7,292 nucleotides of DNA from Thiobacillus sp. (lineage in GTDB: Bacteria; Pseudomonadota; Gammaproteobacteria; Burkholderiales; Thiobacillaceae): assembly GCA_003510325.1 (NCBI GenBank), contig DONB01000154.1, positions 16,527 to 23,818 on the forward strand, in the 5' to 3' direction. A program made the translations under genes and the position numbers. The stretch's first letter is position 1. Each line of letters opens with the position of its first letter. The notes below the pieces were generated by a model, which was not told the DNA's origin, did no database searches, and saw only the letters and a program-made list of their open reading frames with translations. Of the stretch, positions 1 through 7,292 are shown in pieces.

Positions 1-905
1 GGGGCTACCGCTTCGCGCTGGACGACTTCGTCTGCCTCGACGAATACCGCCCGCTGCTGCCGATGGTCGATTTCGTGAAGCTCGACGTGCTCGAGCAGCA
101 TCCCGAAAAAACCGTGGAAATCATCGAACACATCCGGCTCAACTTCAGCGGCCAGTTCATCGCCGAAAAGGTCGAAACCCGCGAGATGTTCGAGCTCTGC
201 CGCAACAGCGGCATCCAGTATTTCCAGGGCTACTATTTCGCCCGCCCGGAAAACCTCGCCAGCAAGACCATCCAGCCGGGCCAGCTGGCGGTGCTCGAAC
301 TGATGAACAAGGTTCGCACCTGCGAAGATCTGGGCGAGATCGAAGAGCCGCTGCGCCGCAACGCGGCGCTCACCCTGCGCCTGCTGCGCTACGCCAACTC
401 CGCCGCATCGGGGCTCCGGCAGCAGGTGCACACCGTGCGCCAGGCCCTGGCCCTGATCGGGCTGCAGACGCTGTATCGCTGGCTGGCGCTGCTCCTCGTC
501 ACCGCCAACGCAACGCCGACCAACGCCCTGGCGGCACGGACCGCCGTCACGCGCGGACGCATCTGCGAACTGCTCGGGCAGTTCAGGCTCAGCCGACAGG
601 CCCAGGACGAACTGTTCATCACCGGGCTGTTTTCCCTCGCCGAACCCTTGATGGAAATCCCGCTCGCCCGTCTGCTCGAACAGTTGCCGATGCCCGAGCC
701 CATCGTTCAGGCCCTGGTCGACCATAGCGGTCCCTACGCGCCCTTCCTCAAACTCGCCGAGGCGTCGGAGCGCAGCGACTTCGAGCAGATCGCCCGCTAC
801 GCCGACGACATCGCATCCACCCCGGAAGAGGTCAACCTCGCCCAGTTGCAATCGCTGGCCTGGACCGAGGAGCTGGCAGGCGAGATGACCTCGACGGCTG
901 CCTAG
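1..905 (+). CDS. EAL-HDOD domain signalling protein (YuxH-like), 5' partial
   Basis: This is the C-terminal 300 residues of a protein whose start lies left of the window; reading begins in frame at base 3 and stops at TAG 903-905. The first ~85 visible residues are the end of an EAL domain: ALDDF (Asp7, Asp8), VDFVKLDV (Lys26), IAEKVET (Glu55) and FQGYYFARP (Gln75). The remainder (~95-300) fits an HDOD domain: an N-terminal QLAVLELMNKV helix, then LRLLRYANSA and VRQALALIGLQTLYRW. EAL domains bind or hydrolyse cyclic di-GMP; HDOD is an HD-related domain without the metal-binding HD pair. Loop 6 after DDF lacks the usual GTG(Y/F)SSL, and the Lys-to-Glu distance (29) is shorter than in active EAL enzymes (about 36). 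It is therefore more likely a c-di-GMP sensor or protein-interaction module than a phosphodiesterase. The gene is followed by a strong terminator. An ATG at base 63 is internal and not the real start. Confidence 0.88.
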   Translation, partial: GYRFALDDFVCLDEYRPLLPMVDFVKLDVLEQHPEKTVEIIEHIRLNFSGQFIAEKVETREMFELCRNSGIQYFQGYYFARPENLASKTIQPGQLAVLELMNKVRTCEDLGEIEEPLRRNAALTLRLLRYANSAASGLRQQVHTVRQALALIGLQTLYRWLALLLVTANATPTNALAARTAVTRGRICELLGQFRLSRQAQDELFITGLFSLAEPLMEIPLARLLEQLPMPEPIVQALVDHSGPYAPFLKLAEASERSDFEQIARYADDIASTPEEVNLAQLQSLAWTEELAGEMTSTAA

Positions 906-934
906 CCGGTAGCGCCTGCTCCACGCACTCCAAT

Positions 935-962
935 AAAATGGCGCAGTTTCCTGCGCCATTTT
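935..962. terminator. Bidirectional rho-independent terminator
   Basis: A perfect 12-bp stem (935-946 paired with 951-962) encloses the 4-nt loop TTTC. The core is GGCGCAG/CTGCGCC, flanked by an A run on the left and a T run on the right. The + strand therefore ends in a U-rich tail for the EAL-HDOD gene, which stops 30 bp upstream. The - strand also ends in a U-rich tail (TTTTATTG) for the convergent DUF5619-like gene, which stops about 90 bp away. Confidence 0.88.
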
Positions 963-1054
963 TCATATCGGCCCGCCTATCCGGCGTGTCCGTTCCCCGG
1001 AAGCCAACGTGGCGCAGTCCGTTCCGTCTGACCGCTTGCCTGCGCGAGAGCGTG

Positions 1055-1471
1055 TCAGTACTGATCGGCCAGCCACCCATCCAGGAGCGCACAGGCGTCC
1101 TTCCTGGGCACCGTCGAGTCCTTGCCCTGCAGGGGCGTGTAGCAGAGATACTGATTGCCTTCGCTGTCGCTCAGGTTGCGCAGCGGCAACTCGCCCACGG
1201 TTTCGTAGCCCCGCGCATCCATCATGATGAACTGGTAGTCGTCGCCCACGCTGACTTCCAGCCTGCCGCCGTTGCCCTCGCCGTATTTTTCCCACCAGGT
1301 CTCGGGGTTGGCGCCTTCGTAGTGAGGCGTCTCTCCCAGCGCGCTGCTTTGATGCCAGGCCACGATGGTCGGATCCTTCATCTGGTTTTCCTTCGCGGCG
1401 TCTTTCGCCAGCAGGCTGGCGGCCTGGAAGCCGTGGTCCGAGCCACGGTAATCGATGTGTACGTTTCTCAT
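1055..1471 (-). CDS. DUF5619/AF1514-like small soluble protein
   Basis: A 138-residue protein with no signal peptide or membrane segment, so probably cytoplasmic. It starts MRNVHIDYRGSDHGFQAASL and contains LLAKDAAKEN, DPTIVAWHQ, NPETWWEKYGEGNGGRLEVSV and DDYQFIMMD. The pattern A..LAK..A, DP..VAW, W..Y.E..GG.L.V.V and D.Y.FI resembles, from memory, the AF1514 family (DUF5619) of unknown function, known from Archaeoglobus and anaerobic proteobacteria. After that core the protein carries an extra ~45-residue tail with LPLRNLSDSEGNQYLCYTP. I chose the ATG at 1469-1471 because AGAGGA (1479-1484) sits 7 nt upstream; the frame stays open to 1591, but the added residues are low-complexity and family-unlike. 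The gene converges on the EAL-HDOD gene, shares its terminator and diverges from the alternative oxidase. That it is a real gene is fairly sure; the family is moderately sure; the function is unknown. Confidence 0.75.
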   Translation of the reverse strand: MRNVHIDYRGSDHGFQAASLLAKDAAKENQMKDPTIVAWHQSSALGETPHYEGANPETWWEKYGEGNGGRLEVSVGDDYQFIMMDARGYETVGELPLRNLSDSEGNQYLCYTPLQGKDSTVPRKDACALLDGWLADQY

Positions 1472-1704
1472 GATTGGGTCCTCTTGAGTCGTCCGGAATG
1501 AGCCGAAAAGAACGCGAGCAGGCTCATGACTTACTCTTTGTAGGCCAATCTCCGGCATACACAATCGGGTATTTCGCATGCGTCGTCCCATCGCACACGC
1601 CGGGGGCGGGGGGCGTCGAGGAACTGCTTAGTCCATCGGGTTGTCTAGTGGTTCAGGGCAGCGTTCATCGCCACGCCGGCATCGCATTCTGCAGGAGTCC
1701 AGAC
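1472..1704. other. Divergent intergenic region, DUF5619-like gene / alternative oxidase
   Basis: This 233-bp stretch must hold the promoters of both divergent genes. I find no convincing sigma70 -35/-10 pair on either strand and no FNR-type TTGAT-N4-ATCAA box. Visible details are an 8-bp palindrome CGCATGCG (1575-1582) and a G-rich tract G5CG6 (1602-1612). The frame of the oxidase stays open through most of this stretch from 1474, but the translated residues do not resemble an oxidase N-terminus, so I treat it as non-coding. Confidence 0.5.
1693..1697 (+). promoter_or_regulatory. Ribosome binding site deciding the oxidase start
   Basis: AGGAG lies 7 nt before the ATG at 1705. It fixes the oxidase start here rather than at the in-frame ATG at 1474, which would add 77 residues of unrelated character. 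Confidence 0.75.
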
Positions 1705-2325
1705 ATGCCTGTTTCCTCTCCACTTGCTCAGCACGTTGCGCCACGAGACCGTCGCGACCGGATTGCGTGGGGGTTCGTCCAATTCATGCGCATCTTCGCT
1801 GACGCCTTTTTTGCGCGCCGATATGGCCATCGTGCGGTGGTGCTCGAAACCATCGCTGCGGTGCCGGGCATGGTGGGCGGAACGCTGCAGCATTTGCGCG
1901 CGCTACGCCGGATGGAAAGCGATCATGGCTGGATTCATGCGCTGCTGGACGAAGCCGAGAATGAACGCATGCACCTGATGACCTTCATTCATATTGCCCG
2001 GCCGACACGGCTGGAGCGTGTGCTGGTGGTGCTCGCCCAGGGCGCCTTCTTCAACTTCTTCTTTCTGCTGTATCTGATCTCACCCAAAACCGCGCATCGG
2101 GTTACGGGCTACCTCGAGGAGGAAGCCGTCCAGAGCTACACCGAGTATCTCGCGCGGGTGGACACGGGCGCCTGCTCCAACGTCCCGGCCCCCAGGATCG
2201 CCATCGATTACTGGAAGCTCATGCCCGACGCCCGACTCCGCGATGTCATCCTGGCCGTCCGCGCAGACGAGGCCCGTCACCGCGACGTCAACCACGCATT
2301 TGCAGACACGCTGTCGCCGGCCTGA
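1705..2325 (+). CDS. aox: Alternative oxidase (di-iron ubiquinol oxidase)
   Basis: This 206-residue protein is a bacterial alternative oxidase. The family oxidises ubiquinol and reduces O2 to water at a non-haem di-iron centre, facing the membrane interfacially and without pumping protons, and is insensitive to cyanide and NO. All ligand motifs are present: LET (Glu48), NERMH (Glu87, His90), [10 protein letters not shown] (Glu138; active-site Tyr145) and [12 protein letters not shown] (Glu189, His192). The ligand spacings (39, 3, 48, 51, 3) equal those I recall for the plant (Sauromatum) enzyme E178/E217/H220/E268/E319/H322. Two hydrophobic helices ([33 protein letters not shown]) fit the monotopic membrane-binding surface. 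The short N-terminus lacks the plant regulatory cysteines and mitochondrial targeting peptide, so redox or alpha-keto-acid control of the plant kind is not expected. The N-terminal half uses more A/T-ending codons than the flanking genes, which hints at transfer but does not prove it. It converges on the cytochrome c gene. Confidence 0.95.
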   Translation: MPVSSPLAQHVAPRDRRDRIAWGFVQFMRIFADAFFARRYGHRAVVLETIAAVPGMVGGTLQHLRALRRMESDHGWIHALLDEAENERMHLMTFIHIARPTRLERVLVVLAQGAFFNFFFLLYLISPKTAHRVTGYLEEEAVQSYTEYLARVDTGACSNVPAPRIAIDYWKLMPDARLRDVILAVRADEARHRDVNHAFADTLSPA

Positions 2326-2383
2326 GACAGGCTCGCACCGTATCGCGTAGAACGGACCATTCATGGCCCGGCCCGCCTGCGAT

Positions 2384-2398
2384 AACCCGCCCCGGGTT
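2384..2398. terminator. Weak hairpin between convergent oxidase and cytochrome c genes
   Basis: AACCCG (2384-2389) and CGGGTT (2393-2398) form a perfect 6-bp stem with a CCC loop, in the 76-bp gap between two convergent stop codons. There is no T run on either strand, so it is at best a weak or factor-assisted terminator. Confidence 0.3.
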
Positions 2399-2401
2399 CG
2401 A

Positions 2402-2872
2402 TCAATACTTGAGCTTCATCTTCGACAACTCCTCCTTCGTCACGCCGGGCATGTCGCCCTTCTTGTCCCAGCGCTTGTGGGTCCACGCCTCTTCGCCGAC
2501 CCACGCCTTGAAAAGCTCGAAGTTCTTCTTCCGTTCGTCATCCGTCGCGCCGAGATACTGATACATGTTGCCCGGCTTGCCGTCCTTGGTGTTCTTGCCG
2601 TCGTCGAGCCGGCGCATGATCGCTCCGGTGTCCGGCCAGCCCACAAAAATGATCAGGTCCGCATAGGTATCCATGCGCGGCCCCTTCACCATCTTCTTGT
2701 ACTTGTCGGTGTTCTCCAGAAACTCGCCGAGGTAAGGCGACTTCGCGCCGTGGCACGCCGAGCACTTGGCTTCCCACAGCGGGCGAATGTCCTTGCGATA
2801 GGTGACGTCGGACGCCAGCGCCGAGCCTGCCAGCGCCAGACCGATGAGTGATGGAACGAGTGCCTTGAGCAT
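2402..2872 (-). CDS. Exported monohaem cytochrome c
   Basis: A 156-residue protein with a clear Sec signal peptide (MLKALVPSLIGLALAGSALA, predicted cleavage before Ser21), so it acts in the periplasm. Haem c is attached through CSACH (Cys37, Cys40, His41 as proximal ligand). The preceding YRKDIRPLWEAKCSACHG resembles the N-terminal motif of planctomycete-type (PSCyt1-like) cytochrome c domains. The region after the haem site is distinctive: KGPRMDTYADLI, GWPDTGAIMRRLDDGKN, PGNMYQYLG and FKAWVGEEAW, with a lysine-rich C-terminus (MKLKY). Met103 in PGNMYQYLG is my best guess for the distal haem ligand; Met61, Met67 and Met86 are alternatives. The start is supported by a perfect AGGAGG (2878-2883) 5 nt upstream. 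The role is probably electron transfer; the partner is not visible. It is unlikely to feed the neighbouring alternative oxidase, which uses quinol. Confidence 0.92.
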   Translation of the reverse strand: MLKALVPSLIGLALAGSALASDVTYRKDIRPLWEAKCSACHGAKSPYLGEFLENTDKYKKMVKGPRMDTYADLIIFVGWPDTGAIMRRLDDGKNTKDGKPGNMYQYLGATDDERKKNFELFKAWVGEEAWTHKRWDKKGDMPGVTKEELSKMKLKY

Positions 2873-3101
2873 GACTTCCTCCTGAGGGACGACAAAAAAC
2901 CGGATGAGCCCGGGTGAGCCGTGTGCAGATTACAACGAAATATTGCCGCTCGCCTGCCCGAGGGCCCCGGGACAAACCCGCCACCGGAACAACCACTTCA
3001 ACAACAAAGCCTTACTGTATTCTCTCCGGCTGGAACGGGGCTTGCTCAAACGATCCGAAGGGATCCCTCTCGTTCGCTGCGGGTTCGAGGGTTGACCCCG
3101 C
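2873..3101. other. Intergenic leader and control region upstream of cytochrome c
   Basis: This 229-bp gap separates two leftward genes and should carry the cytochrome c promoter. On the - strand, a TGTAAT lies within an AT-richer patch around 2930-2945, but no matching -35 is seen. A 4-bp stem CCGG (2900-2903/2910-2913) followed on the - strand by six T residues sits just ahead of the ribosome site. It is too short to call a terminator, though it looks attenuator-like. Near the 3' end of the upstream gene, GATCC/GGATC (3052-3056/3061-3065) forms a 5-bp hairpin followed by GTTT on the - strand, a weak terminator candidate. Confidence 0.4.
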
Positions 3102-4019
3102 CTATCGGGCAAGCTGCTGGCGCTGGTATTCCTTTCGTTTCATGTCGAGATAATCATCCCGTTCGACTTCATGCAGCTGGCGGGCGTATTGATCCGCGCT
3201 GTGATACCACTTCTGCAATCGTTGCTCCAACTGATTCCTGGGCGAGGTGATCAACGCGTCAAAATACGCATCGATAGCCAGGTAGTAGCGCATGGTATTG
3301 CGTTCCACCACACCGCGAACCCCACGAATATAAACAGGTTGGCCGTCGGGTCGTGTCTCGGTGACCGTAAACCCGACCTTGTCCTTGCCGATAGTCGCCA
3401 GGTAGACCTGCATGGCCAGGCGGCCGATCAAGCCGAACTCGTAGGCATAGGTGACATGCAGAAAGGCACGCCCATTCTCCAGCGAGGCGGCTTCAACCCA
3501 GATGCGGTAATCATGGGTACTCAAGGGCCCGTCATCGGCATTGAGCTCCAGTGCGAAATACTCCGGCGTCGTGACGACCGCTCGATAGTTGAAATCGAGA
3601 CGATAGGCATCCTCCAGCGGCTGAAAGAATTTCCTTCCGATATTGACGGTGAGGACCGTGCCGTCCGCGCGTCTGGACGCATTGCAGTATTTGACGTTGA
3701 TGTGCAGGATCAGCACATCGCACCAGTGCGCCGGGTTGTTGAGTGCCGCGTTGACGATGGCAAACGGATAATCGACCACGGCGTAGATTTCGCCCTTCAA
3801 ATGGGTCGAGGATTGCTCGGATTCGAGATAGAGCGCCCGCTGAAACGGGTTGTTGCGCGCCTGCTCGCCCAATTCCGCGTACTTCGCCCGCAGCGGTCCG
3901 ACGGAGATGTCCGATTCGGCGGCACGGGACGTCCCGCCTGCGAGCCCGACTCCGCAGACAAGCGCAACCATCGCCATCCGCTGCAACGCTCCCACCTCGA
4001 ATGCATGGCCGAAACGCAT
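3102..4019 (-). CDS. Exported protein of unknown function, 305 aa
   Basis: I do not assign a function. The N-terminus has a signal-peptide-like hydrophobic stretch (about residues 15-28, MAMVALVCGVGLAG) with a likely cleavage around Ala33-Ala34, so the mature protein is probably periplasmic. Visible segments are NPFQRALYLES, LKGEIYAVVDYPFAIVNAAL, PAHWCDVLILHINVKYC with Cys100 and Cys112 (a possible disulphide), FQPLEDAYRLDFNYR, DDGPLSTHDYRIWVEA, GLIGRLAMQVYLATIGKDK and RGVRGVVERNTMRYYLAI. The C-terminal ~40 residues are charged and helical, ending MKRKEYQRQQ. The pattern resembles, from memory, conserved hypothetical proteins of beta- and gammaproteobacteria. The alternating strand pattern and the VVDYPFAIVNAALNNPAHWC segment suggest a START/SRPBCC-like fold, which is a guess. 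The start is the ATG at 4017-4019, with AAGGGG (4028-4033) 8 nt upstream. It lies 91 bp downstream of the transporter gene on the same strand and could be co-transcribed. Confidence 0.85.
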   Translation of the reverse strand: MRFGHAFEVGALQRMAMVALVCGVGLAGGTSRAAESDISVGPLRAKYAELGEQARNNPFQRALYLESEQSSTHLKGEIYAVVDYPFAIVNAALNNPAHWCDVLILHINVKYCNASRRADGTVLTVNIGRKFFQPLEDAYRLDFNYRAVVTTPEYFALELNADDGPLSTHDYRIWVEAASLENGRAFLHVTYAYEFGLIGRLAMQVYLATIGKDKVGFTVTETRPDGQPVYIRGVRGVVERNTMRYYLAIDAYFDALITSPRNQLEQRLQKWYHSADQYARQLHEVERDDYLDMKRKEYQRQQLAR

Positions 4020-4060
4020 ACGCTCAACCCCTTCAACCGAGCCTGACCAGGTATCCGGCC

Positions 4061-4073
4061 CTGTCTATGACAG
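4061..4073. repeat. Small perfect inverted repeat upstream of the 305-aa exported protein
   Basis: CTGTC-TAT-GACAG is a 5-bp perfect dyad with a 3-nt centre, in the 91-bp gap between two leftward genes and about 40 bp ahead of the start of the exported protein. It has no T run. It could be a small operator or a weak RNA hairpin; chance is also possible. Confidence 0.3.
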
Positions 4074-4110
4074 TAGTGCAAACGCAAGGGAGCAGCTCAC
4101 TCGCCCCCTT

Positions 4111-5004
4111 TCAGCCCATCGCACCCATCGGATTTTTCCGCCGGATCACCAGGTACACCCCCAGCGCCACCAGCGCGATCCCGGCGATCTTGAACCAGCC
4201 CAGGGGTTCGCCGAACAGCAGCCAGGCCTCGACGGCCGTGACCGGCGGCACCAGGTAGAAGAGGCTGCTCACCTTCGACGCCTCGCCGTGCTTGATCAGC
4301 CAGGTGAGCAGCAGGATCGCGCCGAGGGACAAGGCCAGCACCAGCCACAGCAGGGCCGCCACGAACGGCGGCGTCCAGTCGATTTCGCGCGTCTCGAAGA
4401 GCAGCGCGACGATCCCGAACAAGGCGGCCGTCGGCAGGTACTGATGCACCGTCACCGCCAGCAGGTCATGCTGCGTGCAAAAGCGCTTCTGGTACAGCGT
4501 GCCCGCCGTGATGCCGAGCAGCGCGGCCACGGCGGCCAGCAGCGCGGGCAGCGTATAGCTCACGCTCGGCGCGCCGCCGAGGATCAGGTAGATTCCGCAC
4601 GAGCCCAGCACGATGCCCAGCCAGTGCAGCGGGCCCGGCCGTTCGCCGAACAGCAGCGGCGCGGCCAGGCTGGCCAGCAGGGGCTGCGCGCCGACGATCA
4701 GCGCCGTCAGCCCGGCGGACAGGCCCAGCTTGATCGCCGCGAACACGCCGCCCAGGTAGGCGCCATGCAGCAGCAGGCCGCTCACCATCAAGTGTCCGCG
4801 CTCGCGCCGGCTCATCGCCATCGCCGGCCGAAACCACCACACCAGCGGCGCCAGCAGCAACAGCGCCAGCACGAAGCGCAGGAACAGCAGCGTGAACGGC
4901 TCGGCGTAGGGCAGGCCGTACTTCGCGCCGATATAGCCCGTGCTCCACAGCAGCACGAAAAGCAAGGGCGCGTTGGCGGAGACAAATCGATTCAGTATGG
5001 ACAA
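4111..5004 (-). CDS. EamA-family (DMT superfamily) inner-membrane transporter
   Basis: A 297-residue, strongly hydrophobic protein with about ten transmembrane helices in two EamA repeats. Repeat 1 begins LLFVLLWSTGYIGAKYGLPY and ends LLFGERPGPLHWLGIVLG; repeat 2 ends LLFGEPLGWFKIAGIALVAL. The repeated 'FGE' plus 'G.....GIYLI/GVYLV' endings show the internal duplication typical of the family. Members export amino acids, metabolites or toxic compounds; the substrate cannot be read here. The C-terminus is basic (VIRRKNPMGAMG), as expected for a cytoplasmic tail. The start is not ATG. TTG at 5002-5004 has AGGTGG (5010-5015) 5 nt upstream, giving MSILNRFVSANAP. A GTG at 5011-5013 would add three residues but has no ribosome site of its own. 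It is divergent from tex and lies upstream of the exported protein gene on the same strand. Confidence 0.94.
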   Translation of the reverse strand: MSILNRFVSANAPLLFVLLWSTGYIGAKYGLPYAEPFTLLFLRFVLALLLLAPLVWWFRPAMAMSRRERGHLMVSGLLLHGAYLGGVFAAIKLGLSAGLTALIVGAQPLLASLAAPLLFGERPGPLHWLGIVLGSCGIYLILGGAPSVSYTLPALLAAVAALLGITAGTLYQKRFCTQHDLLAVTVHQYLPTAALFGIVALLFETREIDWTPPFVAALLWLVLALSLGAILLLTWLIKHGEASKVSSLFYLVPPVTAVEAWLLFGEPLGWFKIAGIALVALGVYLVIRRKNPMGAMG

Positions 5005-5065
5005 CGGCCCCACCTCGTGCGTTGGATAGCGTTCATGACCGTCTCATGCTGCACGCGGCCTTCGG

Positions 5066-5099
5066 GGCCAGGTCTTGCCGAGCGCGACAAGACATGGCC
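5066..5099. repeat. Large imperfect inverted repeat in the transporter/tex control region
   Basis: Bases 5066-5077 pair with 5088-5099 in 11 of 12 positions (GGCCA/TGGCC and GTCTTG/CAAGAC, with a G-A mismatch at 5071/5094) around a 10-nt loop that can itself form two pairs. There is no T run, so it is not a simple terminator. It lies 62 bp ahead of the transporter start, either as an operator or as a stem-loop in the transporter's 5' leader. Confidence 0.5.
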
Positions 5100-5109
5100 A
5101 CGGGGCTGG

Positions 5110-5115
5110 ATTCTA
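5110..5115 (-). promoter_or_regulatory. Possible -10 element for the transporter
   Basis: Read on the - strand, TAGAAT matches TATAAT in 5 of 6 bases. No good -35 lies 16-18 bp upstream. If used, transcription would start near 5103 and the leader would begin with the 5066-5099 stem-loop. Confidence 0.25.
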
Positions 5116-5168
5116 ACCGCTTGATTTGGCGCGAGACTGATCTTTTATCCTCACTCTGCCGCGCAACT

Positions 5169-5177
5169 TGGCATAAT
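5169..5177 (+). promoter_or_regulatory. Probable extended -10 promoter for tex
   Basis: TG-G-CATAAT is an extended -10 element: TGn followed by CATAAT, 5 of 6 to TATAAT. The expected -35 position shows no TTGACA-like hexamer, which is tolerable for extended -10 promoters. Transcription would start near 5184, giving a leader of about 60 nt before the tex ATG. Confidence 0.4.
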
Positions 5178-5200
5178 CCGGAGCCCGTGTATCGCTCCCC

Positions 5201-5224
5201 TCGGCCTCGCGACACGACGGCCGA
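5201..5224 (+). other. Stem-loop in the tex 5' leader
   Basis: TCGGCC (5201-5206) pairs perfectly with GGCCGA (5219-5224). Inside, TCG (5207-5209) can pair with CGA (5215-5217) past a one-base bulge. It would lie in the tex leader, 20 bp before the start codon. Its role is unknown and it may be chance in GC-rich sequence. Confidence 0.3.
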
Positions 5225-5244
5225 CTCATTCAGTCAATCGAACC

Positions 5245-7292
<2,048 letters not shown>

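Noticed and set aside
1472..1591. Upstream extension of the DUF5619-like protein to an ATG at 1591
   Set aside because: The ATG at 1471 has AGAGGA 7 nt upstream and gives the expected N-terminus; the 40 extra residues look non-coding.
1602..1612. G-rich tract G5CG6 as a G-quadruplex
   Set aside because: Only two G runs are present, fewer than the four needed for an ordinary intramolecular quadruplex.
1474..1704. Upstream in-frame extension of the alternative oxidase
   Set aside because: The ATG at 1705 has a good AGGAG site, and the 77 extra residues do not look like an oxidase N-terminus or a targeting sequence.
1705..2872. Alternative oxidase and cytochrome c as one electron-transfer pair
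   Set aside because: Alternative oxidase uses quinol at the cytoplasmic side of the membrane, the cytochrome is exported, and the genes are convergent, so a direct partnership is unlikely.
3171..4046. Open frame on the + strand opposite the exported unknown protein
   Set aside because: The - strand product has a signal peptide, a ribosome site and a protein-like pattern; the + strand product does not.
3850..5124. Long open frame on the + strand opposite the transporter (about 424 codons)
   Set aside because: The product is a Gln/Arg/His-rich low-complexity string, typical of reading antisense to a hydrophobic membrane protein.

Overview
The window is GC-rich, densely coded bacterial chromosome. 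The Tex sequence, the EAL-HDOD regulator, the codon choice and the respiratory genes suggest a betaproteobacterium, perhaps near Thiobacillus, Azoarcus or the Rhodocyclaceae. This placement rests on general appearance only; there is no rRNA or tRNA to confirm it. I see no insertion sequence, integrase, CRISPR array or RNA gene.

Layout from left to right: (1) the 3' part of an EAL-HDOD signalling protein (+, cut by the left edge); (2) a bidirectional hairpin terminator; (3) a small DUF5619/AF1514-like protein (-); (4) a 233-bp divergent intergenic region; (5) a bacterial alternative oxidase (+); (6) a convergent, exported monohaem cytochrome c (-); (7) an exported 305-aa protein of unknown function (-); (8) an EamA/DMT-type membrane transporter (-); (9) a divergent control region with several inverted repeats; (10) most of the RNA-binding transcription accessory protein Tex (+, cut by the right edge).

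The centre (about 1.05-4.02 kb) reads as an accessory block between more widely conserved genes. Its most notable member is the alternative oxidase, a cyanide-insensitive ubiquinol:O2 oxidoreductase best known from plant, fungal and protist mitochondria and patchily present in bacteria. All six di-iron ligands and the active-site tyrosine are visible, at the spacings known for the plant enzyme. The nearby cytochrome c is probably a separate periplasmic electron carrier, because alternative oxidase takes electrons from quinol and not from cytochrome c. The 305-aa exported protein and the DUF5619-like protein have no assigned role. Nothing here proves a new multigene system; the oxidase neighbourhood and the unknown exported protein are the best leads.
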